From: Granulicella sp. dw_53
GTDB taxonomy: Bacteria > Acidobacteriota > Terriglobia > Terriglobales > Acidobacteriaceae
Length of the DNA: 64,000 nucleotides
Assembly (NCBI RefSeq): GCF_018449545.1
Contig: NZ_JAAVUR010000019.1
Coordinates: forward strand, 22,524 to 86,523
Direction: 5' to 3'
Shown one piece after another: positions 54,319 through 63,804 of the stretch. Each line of letters begins with the position of its first letter. Position 1 is the stretch's first letter. Below the pieces are notes generated by a model that was not told the origin of the DNA, did not search any database, and was given only the letters and a program-made list of their open reading frames with translations. The position numbers and the translations under genes are program-made.

Positions 54319-55215
54319 ATGGGAAAAGGTGCCGCTTTTCTGGATATCAATAGGCGTCACGGTGTTATGGAGTCACTGTTTTCAGAACGGGATTTTCGAG
54401 CACGAACGGGGCTGACCATTCCGATAGGGTTATGCGCCGGGTTAGTGCAGACGTGGTGGCGAGAAGTTCAGAAAGGAAATGATGGTATCGAATGCCTTAG
54501 AAGATCCTCTGCTGCGCTGGCGCGCGATGTGGTCATAGCACAGGTATTGAATGTTTATCTGAAGAGAGTGCCAGAAACTCAGGAAGTATTGAATTTTTCA
54601 GAAGCGGCGCTTATGCGTTGTAAATATGGTGAGACTATAGCCGGACTGAGGACGTTACAGAGACGTTGTATGGTCGATAATTTACTTGAATTAGACCTTG
54701 TGCTGCATTTTGGAATGCCACTCACCTCTAGGTGGGAACTACCTAATTGCGTGACAAACGTAACGGAGCTGATCATGACCCAAAAGGAACCAGGGTTGTT
54801 CGTGTTGATAATGCGGTTTTCTGATCCTAGCCGCGCTAGTGGTGAGAGAGGTCACCGCACTGCACTGTCAGTCGAAGACACTGGTGTCTGCCGCTTTTAC
54901 GATCCCTGGTGGGGTGAAGTGCGCTTTTGTAGCGTAAATCACTTTGCAAGTTGGTTCATGGATTACTGGACCACTCAGAAGTGGGGCTACGTATTGGGTA
55001 GAGGAAAGATTTTGTCGCCACCTATCCAGGTGTACTGGTTAAGCGGGATGCTGTCGTTGGATGCCGCCGAACTAAGAAAGGCCCAAGAACGGAGGCGAGC
55101 AGAGATGACATACAGGAAGGCTGATTTCGACCTATGGCTCTCCGCACCTGTAGTTGTCTCTCTGATGAAGGTGATCGAACGCGCGGAGAAACATCACAAG
55201 TACAAGGAAGCATAG
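54319..55215 (+). CDS. YopT-like (C58) cysteine protease
   Basis: A 298-residue protein. ATG 54319 is preferred (AAAAAGGG 9 bases upstream); an earlier in-frame ATG at 54232 would overlap the ABC gene. The layout is that of the YopT/AvrPphB papain-like fold: catalytic Cys39 in IPIGLCAGLVQTWWRE, His179 in GHRTALSVED and Asp195 in CRFYDPWWGE. The His-Asp spacing of 16 equals that of YopT (His258/Asp274). No signal peptide or secretion domain is seen. Because the neighbouring exporter lacks a protease domain, the likely role is cytoplasmic leader-peptide cleavage of the RiPP precursor. The substrate is inference. The gene is 28 bases after the ABC gene and closes the run. Confidence 0.7.
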   Translation: MGKGAAFLDINRRHGVMESLFSERDFRARTGLTIPIGLCAGLVQTWWREVQKGNDGIECLRRSSAALARDVVIAQVLNVYLKRVPETQEVLNFSEAALMRCKYGETIAGLRTLQRRCMVDNLLELDLVLHFGMPLTSRWELPNCVTNVTELIMTQKEPGLFVLIMRFSDPSRASGERGHRTALSVEDTGVCRFYDPWWGEVRFCSVNHFASWFMDYWTTQKWGYVLGRGKILSPPIQVYWLSGMLSLDAAELRKAQERRRAEMTYRKADFDLWLSAPVVVSLMKVIERAEKHHKYKEA

Positions 55216-55290
55216 ATACTGCCCAGCTCCGCGCGATCTGCGATGCCGCCACGCGCGAGTACGGTGTGCCCGAACGGATTCGCACCTATA

Positions 55291-58200
55291 CTAGAACAGC
55301 AATTTTAATGCGAACTGAATTTCACGCGGTGTATAGAATTGCGTGGTGCTGCTGATCGTACCGACTCCGTTGCTGTTCAGCGCTGCGTTCGGCAAGGCAA
55401 AGCTCGGCGTGTTGGTTAAGTTGAACACTTCGGTCCGGAATTGCAGAGTGGCCCGTTCGAAGATCGAGAACTCCTTGAAGGCAGAGATGTCGAAGTGACG
55501 GAAATGGGGTCCATGGAGGACGTTCCGAGGCGAATTACCCGCTGTACCAAAGGCCTGAGGGGCAAACGCCGCGACGTTGAAGTATTCGGCATTGGTTGGG
55601 TTATCCAGGTTCGGCTTGCCGATCTTATTCGGGCGATCGTTCGTAACCCCTGTATTGATCTGCGGGTTGTTGTTTTGGACTGTGAAAGCACTTCCGCTCT
55701 GCCAAACTAACAGTGCGTTACTCTTCCAGCCGCTGAAAATCACCTTCTCGATGCCGTGCGAGCGGGCTCCGAATGGCAACGCGTAGTTCAAGGTGCCCGT
55801 GACACGATTACGGATATCCGAATCGCTGTTGCCGTAGTCATAAGTAGAGATCTGCTTCGGCAGGAGGCCAATGCCGGCCTGGTTGCTCTGGTTGAGATCC
55901 GGAGAGTTGTCCAACTGGTGGGCAAGGGTGTAGTTCACGTTGAATGCGAGGCCGTTGGTAATGCGGCGTTGCACCACGGCCTGCAGTGCATTGTAGTTCG
56001 ACACACCCGCGCTATAGACCTCGGTGATCGAGGAGATACCTGGGACCGTGCTGTTATAGGGCCGCGCCTGCTGTAGGGCCGCGGTGTTGGTGGTGTAGTT
56101 TACGACTGACTGGGGAACTGGGACATCGATGTTCGGAATGAACTGTGCCAGATGCCGACCAATATTTCCCACATAGGTAAGACTGATCACATTCGCGCCG
56201 ATCTGCTTCTCTGCAGTCAGGCTCATCTGATACATGTAGGCGTTTCGGAAGTTACGAGCCATCGCGGTGTTGATGCTGCCGGTCGGGTTCGTGATCTGGC
56301 TGCTATCCACAAATGGGACAGTCAACCCTTGCGAGATGTTGTAATTGTAGTTCGGACCGAAGTTATAGACGAAGGGCTGGTTCTGCCGATCCCCCGAGGT
56401 GCCATAGTTATCGGGGAAGAAGCTGATGCCGAAGCCACCACGTACCACGGTCGCTTTAGGAAGGGTCAGTGCGAAGCCGAACCGCGGTGCGAAGTTTGAG
56501 TAGTCGGTTGCCACTCCTGCAGTATCGGAGACCCCGTTGAGGCCGGCCACGATGAGTTTGCCAGTGGCGTCGTCGAAGTTCGAGAGATGATTGTTACGCT
56601 CTGTGTAGGGGGTAAATAGATCGTAACGGACGCCAAGATTTAAGGTCAAATTCGGAATGACATGCCAATTATCCTGGATGTAGCCGCTAGGCTCCCATGT
56701 GCGATAGGAGACCGGGAAAAGCTGGTTTCCTCGTTGTACCTGATCTGCAATGCCCAACAACATGCTCGCGATGCCGCAAGTATTGGTAGAGTTCGTGCCG
56801 GTCCCGCTGCAGGTCGGCAAGACGCTCGCCGCGTATTGTCCTGTGAAGCTGAACTGACCCACCGCCAGAGAGCTTTGGATGTTCGTAGCCTGCCGGCGGA
56901 CCAGCCCAGCACCGATCTTGATGCTGTGATTTCCCTTGTTGATCGAAACCGACCCAAGGTATTGGAAGGTGTTGTCGATGTCCTGCAGAGGAAGGTACTC
57001 ACCGTCGCCGACACTGGCATAGCCGTTTGGCAGGAAAGGTGAGAGTGCAGATGATTCCGCATTATAATTTACGCCTGTCAGGCCGAATTGAGCGGAAGCG
57101 TTCGTGCCAAAGTTCAGTGGCAGCGACGCGTTATTGATGCGCGTATAGCCTGCCTTCAGTTCCAATAAAATGTTGGGCGTGAAGATGTGAATGTAATCCG
57201 CAAGGATATTCTGCTGCTGCTGCTGTGCCACGCCATCTTCGGAGTACACGCTGCCGCCAGGCGCGATGCCGTTGACGAGCGGCAGCGGACCGGGCGTGTT
57301 GGTACTGGTCACGTTGATCGAGTAGCGGCCATAAAGAATGTTTTTGTCATTGATATGCGCGTCGATACGACCGTCTGCCAGGTGCGCGAACTGTGACCGC
57401 TTGGGGGCGGAGAAGTAGTTGTTAACCGTCCCTGGCTTGTTGGGTGCAGGGTACAGTGCGAAGTATCGAAGCCCGATCGGGTTCAATTGCGCGGTCGGGA
57501 TTACTGGACCGCCGACGTCCGAGAAATCTCCCGGATGTTGTTCCTGGTAAAGGGTCGGCACTGTCACGGTCGATGTGGAGCCCTGCACGATCCGCAGGCC
57601 CTCATAATCCCCGAAAAAGAAGAGCTTATTCTGCAGCACCGGACCGCCGAGAGAACCGCCGAACTGGTTCTGACGGAAGGGAGGTTTACTGCTCGCAAAG
57701 TACTCTGTAGCGTCGAGGGCATCGTTGCGCAGAAACTCATAGGCAGATCCGTGAAACTGGTTTGTACCGGATTTGGTGAGAATGGTGATGACGCCGGCGG
57801 CCGTACGGCCAACCTCGGCCGTGTAGAGATTCGTCTCGACGCGAAACTCCTGAATGGCGTCGATTGAGGGGCGAATTCCGATAGTTCCAATGATGCGCTC
57901 ATTGTTGTCGAGACCATCGATCTCTTCGTTATTCACCATAGTGCTCTGACCGTTGATGGACACGGCTGAAGTGAGGCGGCGATCATCTGGACGCGTACCG
58001 CCCGCGATGGAGTTCGCGGTGCCCGGGTTGGCGCCGGGGACGAGCTGGACGAGGTCAATGAAATTGCGTCCGTTTGTGGGCAGGTTTTCGACGGCCTCGT
58101 TACTGATCGTACTTCCGATGGTGGAGTTGTCAGTCTGCAATGTTGGCGGTGCTGTATTTACCTGAACCGTCTGATCCCCACTGCCTACGGTTAAATGCGC

Positions 58201-58533
58201 ATCGACACGACGTCGATCGCCGGCCTGTATCGCTATGCTAGGAACCTGGTACGTGGTGAATCCCTGATCCTCTACGCGAACGGAGTAGGATCCAACCGAA
58301 AGTGTAGTGAAGGTGAACTCGCCGCTCGAGCTAGTCACAGCGTGACGAGTTTCATGTGTGCCGAGGTTCTCTACCGTCACGCTGGCATTGGGAATCACAG
58401 CTCCCGATTGATCGGACACTGTACCCAGTATGTCTGCCGTCGTGCTTTGCGCATAAATGTCTCCATGCGCCAAGAAAGAAAGAGCCGCAACCGCAAGCGG
58501 CAGTGGCCACCCGCGTTTTGATATCGATAACAT
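55291..58533 (-). CDS. Oar-like TonB-dependent receptor with CarboxypepD_reg domain
   Basis: A 1080-residue outer-membrane protein. ATG 58533 on the minus strand is preceded by GGAGGC; an in-frame upstream start would add 27 residues without a signal. The signal peptide is LPLAVAALSFLAHGDIYAQ. A carboxypeptidase-regulatory-like domain follows (LGTVSDQSGAVIPNASVTVE), then a plug-like region (ENLPTNGRNFIDLVQLVPGA) and a long beta-barrel ending FYTPREIQFALKLLF with the C-terminal aromatic. Such receptors are greatly expanded in Acidobacteriota and take up oligosaccharides or other large ligands. The gene converges on the YopT-like gene (75 bases apart) and diverges from the LamG-GH2 gene, which it probably serves. 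A role in peptide or metal uptake is possible but unsupported. Confidence 0.85.
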   Translation of the reverse strand: MLSISKRGWPLPLAVAALSFLAHGDIYAQSTTADILGTVSDQSGAVIPNASVTVENLGTHETRHAVTSSSGEFTFTTLSVGSYSVRVEDQGFTTYQVPSIAIQAGDRRRVDAHLTVGSGDQTVQVNTAPPTLQTDNSTIGSTISNEAVENLPTNGRNFIDLVQLVPGANPGTANSIAGGTRPDDRRLTSAVSINGQSTMVNNEEIDGLDNNERIIGTIGIRPSIDAIQEFRVETNLYTAEVGRTAAGVITILTKSGTNQFHGSAYEFLRNDALDATEYFASSKPPFRQNQFGGSLGGPVLQNKLFFFGDYEGLRIVQGSTSTVTVPTLYQEQHPGDFSDVGGPVIPTAQLNPIGLRYFALYPAPNKPGTVNNYFSAPKRSQFAHLADGRIDAHINDKNILYGRYSINVTSTNTPGPLPLVNGIAPGGSVYSEDGVAQQQQQNILADYIHIFTPNILLELKAGYTRINNASLPLNFGTNASAQFGLTGVNYNAESSALSPFLPNGYASVGDGEYLPLQDIDNTFQYLGSVSINKGNHSIKIGAGLVRRQATNIQSSLAVGQFSFTGQYAASVLPTCSGTGTNSTNTCGIASMLLGIADQVQRGNQLFPVSYRTWEPSGYIQDNWHVIPNLTLNLGVRYDLFTPYTERNNHLSNFDDATGKLIVAGLNGVSDTAGVATDYSNFAPRFGFALTLPKATVVRGGFGISFFPDNYGTSGDRQNQPFVYNFGPNYNYNISQGLTVPFVDSSQITNPTGSINTAMARNFRNAYMYQMSLTAEKQIGANVISLTYVGNIGRHLAQFIPNIDVPVPQSVVNYTTNTAALQQARPYNSTVPGISSITEVYSAGVSNYNALQAVVQRRITNGLAFNVNYTLAHQLDNSPDLNQSNQAGIGLLPKQISTYDYGNSDSDIRNRVTGTLNYALPFGARSHGIEKVIFSGWKSNALLVWQSGSAFTVQNNNPQINTGVTNDRPNKIGKPNLDNPTNAEYFNVAAFAPQAFGTAGNSPRNVLHGPHFRHFDISAFKEFSIFERATLQFRTEVFNLTNTPSFALPNAALNSNGVGTISSTTQFYTPREIQFALKLLF

Positions 58534-59006
58534 TTGAGCCTCCAAAAGAGTGAATGCAGGATCTCTAGCAATCTGGATAAGAGGGTGCTGAACTGGCCCT
58601 AGACAACAGGACAAATCTGAAAACCAGCGCGCGGTAATTAAAAGCCCGGTACTAGAGAACTGTCAATAGCTGTCACGCGGAGGCCTTGGACGCTTGCGCG
58701 CCGCCGCCCCGCTTGCCGGAATAGCTACTCCGCACGATCATACGGAGAATAGCAAGCAGGGAAATGCGGTATCTTCCTTATGCGTCAAGTTCTTTGGTGC
58801 CGCAGGCTTAAGCTAGAACAATGAGGCACTCTTTCCTCGCTCCCAGGCAAGCATGGTTCTATGATTCACATCGGTGTGACTGTGTTATCGATATCCTTAG
58901 CAGGAAGAAGCCTATTTTTTTATGTTGGATGACATCCCGAAGGCCAGGTTCTCGGTCTTTCCATCGTAGGTAGTTTCGAATGCGCTGCAAGAAGGAAAGT
59001 TTCCTC
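58534..59006. other. divergent promoter region of the TonB and GH2 genes
   Basis: About 470 bases without a gene, between divergent starts. It presumably contains both promoters and the operator of the LacI-type regulator. I could not pick a site with confidence. Confidence 0.4.
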
Positions 59007-62000
59007 ATGACATCGATTTTTCGCTTAGACTCCAGGTCCACCGCGCTCGCCTTAGCCTCAATCGTATTTTGTGTTTCGGCTCCCATTTTCCAGGCAAAGG
59101 CTCAGGGATTTTCGCCGCTTCCAAGTGCGACGAAGGTCGAGGAACGCGTCGTCGGTCCATATGACGTGAATGTACTGGCAGGCGGACCGGGTCTGACCAA
59201 GCATCTACTTGCCTCCAGCAAGGTGCTTGAGGCAAACAGTCCGTATACCCTGACGATGTGGGTCGAGCTCTCCGCTGATCCATCCTCCTTTACGCTGATC
59301 GCAGGTATTGGCGACGCGGCCCAGCAGGATTCCCGCTACGTGGGACTGACGAACGGCAAACCTATGTTGCGACTTGGACGGGGCAATCTGCTGGTCGCGC
59401 CCGCGGCAATTGTTCGCTCGGGTTGGCACTTCCTCGCGGTCAGCTTCGATGGTTCTCGGGCACACTTGTACGTGGACGGTGCCGAAGTCGCGCAGGGAGC
59501 TATGGCCCAGGGACGCGCCGCGCCAGAGCTGACCGTAGCGCCGGTCCTCGAAACGCCGGCGGAGCAGTCGGTGGAGCCGGAGCCGTTCGAACACTTCGGA
59601 GGACACGTATTGCATGTCACGCTCTATCCAAATGTGCTACTGGAAGACACCCTGCGCACCATGGCAAGGGAGCGGCCTGGACCGACATTGTCACGGTACG
59701 AAGACGCATCGCTGCCTTGGCCGGTGCAAATCCGCGGACAGGCGGGCTACACCGAGCCGCAAGATCCATCTCTGATGCCGCAAAGCAAGGAACCCTTCAG
59801 CAAACCGATGGCGAAGCCGCTGCCGCCGATGGCCACATCGGCCCTTACACCGGCCGAGGGCGGCTACTTCATCTTGAATGCAAACTGGATGATGGCTGCG
59901 GCTCCGGACGTGAAGGAGACCGGACAGTTGATTTCCGCTGCTGGCTTTGACAGCCGGCGCTGGCTCCGGGCAACGATTCCCGGTACGGTACTGACGACCC
60001 TGGTGGATCGAGGTGTCTATCCCGACCCTGACTACGGTCTGAATAATCTCGCTATTCCGGAATCACTGGCGCGGCAAGATTACTGGTATCGCGTGGAGTT
60101 CAAGACACCCATCAATGCCGCGGGTCGACACACTACCATTACCTTCAAAGGCATCAACTACGCGGCGGAAGTCTGGTTCAACGGTCACAAACTCGGAAAG
60201 ATCAAAGGGGCCTTCATTCGCGGCAGCTTCAATGTGGCACCTTATCTACGCAGTGATGGCATGAACGCACTGGCAGTACGCATTTCGCCGCCGCCTCACC
60301 CGGGCATACCGGAAGAGGAATCAATTCTGGCTGGTCCTGGCGAGAACGGCGGAGCGATGGCGCTGGACGGTCCGACCTTTGTTGCGACCGAGGGCTGGGA
60401 TTGGATTCCGGGCATTCGCGATCGCAACACCGGCATCTGGCAGGACGTGGTACTGACGGTTACGAACCAGCTTCAACTCGGCGACCCGCAGGTAATCTCG
60501 CGGCTGCCGCTGCCAGACACCAGCAGTGCCGATGTGGAAATCAGCGTGCCGGTTCAAAACGAGAGCATGCAGCCGATCGACGCTACGCTCCACGCCAGTT
60601 TTGAACGGGTGGACATAGAGAAGAAGGTGACGATTGCGCCCGGGCAGACTAGCATTCGCCTAACTCGCGACGACTTCCCGCAGCTTCACGTCGAACACCC
60701 GCGCCTCTGGTGGCCCAACGGCTATGGTCGTCCCGACTTATATCACCTGAAGTTGGCGATTTCGGCGGGTGACAGGGAATCGGATCGCAAGGAACTTACC
60801 TTCGGCATTCGCGAGGTCACCTATGAATTGAGCCTCTTCGATTCAACCGGTCATTTGCGCCGCGTTGAGGCATCGCCGACAGAGGCGAAGGCATTAAACC
60901 AGCAGATCGTGGATGTGAGCCATGAGGGAATGCGTAATCGACAGGCTGAGTTCTATGCAGCCAGTCTTACGAAGGGAGGAGAGCATTCCGCCGCAGTGAA
61001 GCCCGTAACCAATGAACCAGGATTGACGGATCTTGTCATCAAAGTAAACGGTGTGCGCATTGCGGCGCGCGGCGGTAACTGGGGCATGGACGATTCGCGT
61101 AAACGGGTCAGTCGGGAACATCTGGAGCCGTTCTTCCGGTTGCACAAAGAAGCGAACCTTAACATCATTCGCAATTGGGTTGGCCAAGACACCGAGGAGA
61201 CATTCTTCGAACTGGCCGATGAGTATGGTCTGATGGTGTGGAACGACTTCTGGGCTTCGACGCAAAACTATAACGTGGAACCGCAGGACGTACCGCTGTT
61301 TCTGGACAATGCACATGATGTGGTGCGACGCTTCCGCAACCATCCGTCCATCATCCTTTGGTGTGGGCGCAATGAGGGCGTGCCGCAGCCGGTGCTGAAC
61401 GAGGGCCTGATCGATTTGTTTCAGAAGGAGGATGGCACCCGCTACTACACGCCAGGTTCCAATCGCATCAACCTGCGCAACAGCGGCCCGTACAAATATC
61501 AGTCCCCGGACCTCTTCTACAGCACCCTCGATAAAGGCTTTTCCGTGGAATTGGGCATTGCATCGCTTTCGACGTTGGAGAGCCTGAAGGCGTCCATCGC
61601 ACCAGCCGATCAATGGCCCATCAGCGATGCGTGGGCTTACCACGACTGGCACCAGACGGGGAATGGCGAAGTCGCACCCTTGATGCGCAAGATCGAACAG
61701 TACTTCGGCGCCGCAACGGACCTGGAGGACTTCGAACGCAAAGCGCAGATGTTCAACTACGTTGACCACCGAGCCATCTTTGAAGGCTTCAATCAGCACC
61801 TGTGGTTGCCGAACAGCGGGCGCATGTTGTGGATGACACAACCCGCATGGCCGAGCAACATGTGGCAGATTCTAAGTTCAGATTACGACACGCAAGCTAG
61901 TTTCTATGGCGTGAAGAAAGCGTGTGAACCCCTGCATGTGCAACTCGACTTGTCGGATTACACCGTGGCTGCAGTGAATACGACTAATGCTAACGGTGGT

Positions 62001-62555
62001 CCAGTCATGGTGCATGCGATGGTCTATTCCCTTGCCAATCAGGTCCTGCTAGCGCGCGATCAGCAGTTGAATCTGAACCCAAACGCGACCGCGCCCTTGT
62101 TTGTTCTGCCGCTGGCTCCTCTCTTCGAAAGCGAAGGCGTCGTCCTGGTACGGCTTGAGATGCGGGATGCCAAGGGCACTCTAATTTCCAGCAATACCTA
62201 CTGGCTGGCTGGCGACGAAGACCGCTATCGCAAGCTGAATACGCTTTCCCCTGCGAAGCTGACTGCGTCGGCAACGTCGCACCGCGACGGAGATGAGATC
62301 GTCGTGGACCTGCAGCTTACGAATGGCGGAACGGTTGCAGCGATCGCCACCAAGGCGACACTACTGGATGCAAAGAGCAAAGAGCGTATTTTGCCTGCCT
62401 ACTTCACAGACAACTACGTCACGCTTCTTCCAGGGGAGAGTATGCATCTCTCTGTGCGGTACCCGGCCACCGCCAACAACAAGAGCGGCGCGAAGGTCAG
62501 TCTGCGTGGGTGGAACCTGCCCAATGCCACGATCGATATTGTCAGCCATTCGTAA
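59007..62555 (+). CDS. LamG + GH2-family glycoside hydrolase
   Basis: An 1182-residue secreted protein. ATG 59007 has GAAGGA (58991-58996) upstream, and the signal peptide ends near IFQAKAQG. A LamG/concanavalin-like domain (residues about 40-200: YTLTMWVELS, WHFLAVSFDG, AHLYVDGAEV) precedes the GH2 sugar-binding domain (FKGINYAAEVWFNGHKLGKI), the Ig-like domain and the TIM barrel. The acid/base Glu790 lies in ILWCGRNEGVPQ and the likely nucleophile Glu848 in FSVELGIAS. The layout resembles beta-mannosidase or exo-beta-glucosaminidase-like GH2 enzymes, and the extra LamG domain makes it unusually long. It works with the divergent TonB receptor and probably answers to the convergent LacI regulator. 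Confidence 0.8.
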   Translation: MTSIFRLDSRSTALALASIVFCVSAPIFQAKAQGFSPLPSATKVEERVVGPYDVNVLAGGPGLTKHLLASSKVLEANSPYTLTMWVELSADPSSFTLIAGIGDAAQQDSRYVGLTNGKPMLRLGRGNLLVAPAAIVRSGWHFLAVSFDGSRAHLYVDGAEVAQGAMAQGRAAPELTVAPVLETPAEQSVEPEPFEHFGGHVLHVTLYPNVLLEDTLRTMARERPGPTLSRYEDASLPWPVQIRGQAGYTEPQDPSLMPQSKEPFSKPMAKPLPPMATSALTPAEGGYFILNANWMMAAAPDVKETGQLISAAGFDSRRWLRATIPGTVLTTLVDRGVYPDPDYGLNNLAIPESLARQDYWYRVEFKTPINAAGRHTTITFKGINYAAEVWFNGHKLGKIKGAFIRGSFNVAPYLRSDGMNALAVRISPPPHPGIPEEESILAGPGENGGAMALDGPTFVATEGWDWIPGIRDRNTGIWQDVVLTVTNQLQLGDPQVISRLPLPDTSSADVEISVPVQNESMQPIDATLHASFERVDIEKKVTIAPGQTSIRLTRDDFPQLHVEHPRLWWPNGYGRPDLYHLKLAISAGDRESDRKELTFGIREVTYELSLFDSTGHLRRVEASPTEAKALNQQIVDVSHEGMRNRQAEFYAASLTKGGEHSAAVKPVTNEPGLTDLVIKVNGVRIAARGGNWGMDDSRKRVSREHLEPFFRLHKEANLNIIRNWVGQDTEETFFELADEYGLMVWNDFWASTQNYNVEPQDVPLFLDNAHDVVRRFRNHPSIILWCGRNEGVPQPVLNEGLIDLFQKEDGTRYYTPGSNRINLRNSGPYKYQSPDLFYSTLDKGFSVELGIASLSTLESLKASIAPADQWPISDAWAYHDWHQTGNGEVAPLMRKIEQYFGAATDLEDFERKAQMFNYVDHRAIFEGFNQHLWLPNSGRMLWMTQPAWPSNMWQILSSDYDTQASFYGVKKACEPLHVQLDLSDYTVAAVNTTNANGGPVMVHAMVYSLANQVLLARDQQLNLNPNATAPLFVLPLAPLFESEGVVLVRLEMRDAKGTLISSNTYWLAGDEDRYRKLNTLSPAKLTASATSHRDGDEIVVDLQLTNGGTVAAIATKATLLDAKSKERILPAYFTDNYVTLLPGESMHLSVRYPATANNKSGAKVSLRGWNLPNATIDIVSHS

Positions 62556-62690
62556 GGTTCCAAGGGAACAAAGCGGTGCCATCGTCCGCAACTTGGGGCA
62601 GTGGTATCGCTTTGGCAGGGAGAAGATGTTTTTCTTGATTATGGCCATTGCATAACTGTCTTGACATTGCATGCCGCTCTGCTGTTCCAG

Positions 62691-63725
62691 TCAGTCCTTG
62701 CTTGCCATATGTGGGGTCCAGCTTGCCTTTGGCGCACCGCACGATCCGCGGATGATTAACTTCAGAGGCAGTGTTATTTGCTCTCGGTCATAGGTCTCTT
62801 CCCGCGACCGGATTCTTCGAAACAGCATCTCCGCACCCTGTTTGCCAAGGTCTAGAATCGGCTGCCGGATTACGGTGATGCCGGGCTTTAGAAGGTCTGC
62901 CGTTTCGAAATCATCGAAACCGACAAGCACCACATCCTGGGGGATACTGAGATCCAGTGCCGAGATGGCGTGCAAGGTATTGCGTGTGATGACATTGTTG
63001 CTGCAGAACAGAGCGAGTTTTCGCTGTTTTTGCCGAAGATCCTGGAGGATAGGGATGATCTCCGTGGAAGGATCGCGAACGACCAAGGTCTGCGGAACAA
63101 GCCCAGCCTCGAGCATCGCGTCGCGGTACCCCTGATCCCGCTGTTGCAGGGTGTAGGCGGCGGGATTCATGTTGAGGTGGATGATTTTGTGATGCCTCAA
63201 GCGAATCAGATGTCGAACCGCATCGGCTGCGGCACACCGATTGTCAACCATGACTGTATCGAGAGGAGCATCTTCCAGCGGATGGTCCAGAACCACCACG
63301 GGAGCAGAGCGGAGTCGCCACAGCAGCGGGTCGTGACGGCATGCTCCGGGGAGAAGGACGATGCCTTCGACGTGCCGACGAGCCATAGAGAGTACCTGTT
63401 CCCGCTCGACACTGGAGTCATCGTCGGAGAGGGCGATGACGACCGAATACCCATTCTTTTTCGCGATCGTACTCGCACCGTGAGCGCAGGTAGCGAAGAA
63501 GGGATCCAATAGATTGGGAACGATAATGCCGATCTGCTTGGAACGCTGATGCCGGAGCGAGCGGGCTACCTCATTCGGGTGATAGTTCAACTTCCGCACG
63601 GCCGTTTCGATGCGATCACGCACTTCTTCGGTTACGTTTGCGCTTCCACTTAGTGCGCGCGACACCGTCATGGTGCTTACGCCAGCTAACGCCGCGACAT
63701 CCCGCATACGTGAATTGCCGATCAA
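62691..63725 (-). CDS. LacI-family transcriptional regulator
   Basis: A 344-residue protein. I chose TTG 63725 because AGGAG stands 8 bases upstream on the minus strand and the protein then starts six residues before the conserved MRDVAALAGVSTMTVSRALS. The helix-turn-helix and hinge (YHPNEVARSLRHQRS) are followed by the periplasmic-binding-protein-like sensor domain (IGIIVPNLLDPFFA, then VLVGFDDFE). It is expected to bind a sugar and repress the nearby uptake and hydrolase genes (GH2, TonB receptor, esterase). It lies between the GH2 gene (convergent) and the esterase (same strand). Confidence 0.85.
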   Translation of the reverse strand: MIGNSRMRDVAALAGVSTMTVSRALSGSANVTEEVRDRIETAVRKLNYHPNEVARSLRHQRSKQIGIIVPNLLDPFFATCAHGASTIAKKNGYSVVIALSDDDSSVEREQVLSMARRHVEGIVLLPGACRHDPLLWRLRSAPVVVLDHPLEDAPLDTVMVDNRCAAADAVRHLIRLRHHKIIHLNMNPAAYTLQQRDQGYRDAMLEAGLVPQTLVVRDPSTEIIPILQDLRQKQRKLALFCSNNVITRNTLHAISALDLSIPQDVVLVGFDDFETADLLKPGITVIRQPILDLGKQGAEMLFRRIRSREETYDREQITLPLKLIIRGSCGAPKASWTPHMASKD

Positions 63726-63804
63726 CTGTGTTGCTCCTGAGCGCAAGGGTGGCTGCAATGGATCTAACCGTCGCAAATGTAGCCTGCTTTACGTTGCAGC
63801 GATA

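Noticed and set aside
48212..55215. Lasso peptide or lanthipeptide cluster
   Set aside because: No asparagine-synthetase-like cyclase, B1/B2 proteins or lanthionine synthetase are present, and the precursor has no Cys and too few Ser/Thr in the core.
55291..58533. TonB receptor as uptake partner of the putative metallophore
   Set aside because: It is convergent to the cluster, has the Oar-like form usual for glycan loci, and shares its promoter region with the GH2 gene instead.
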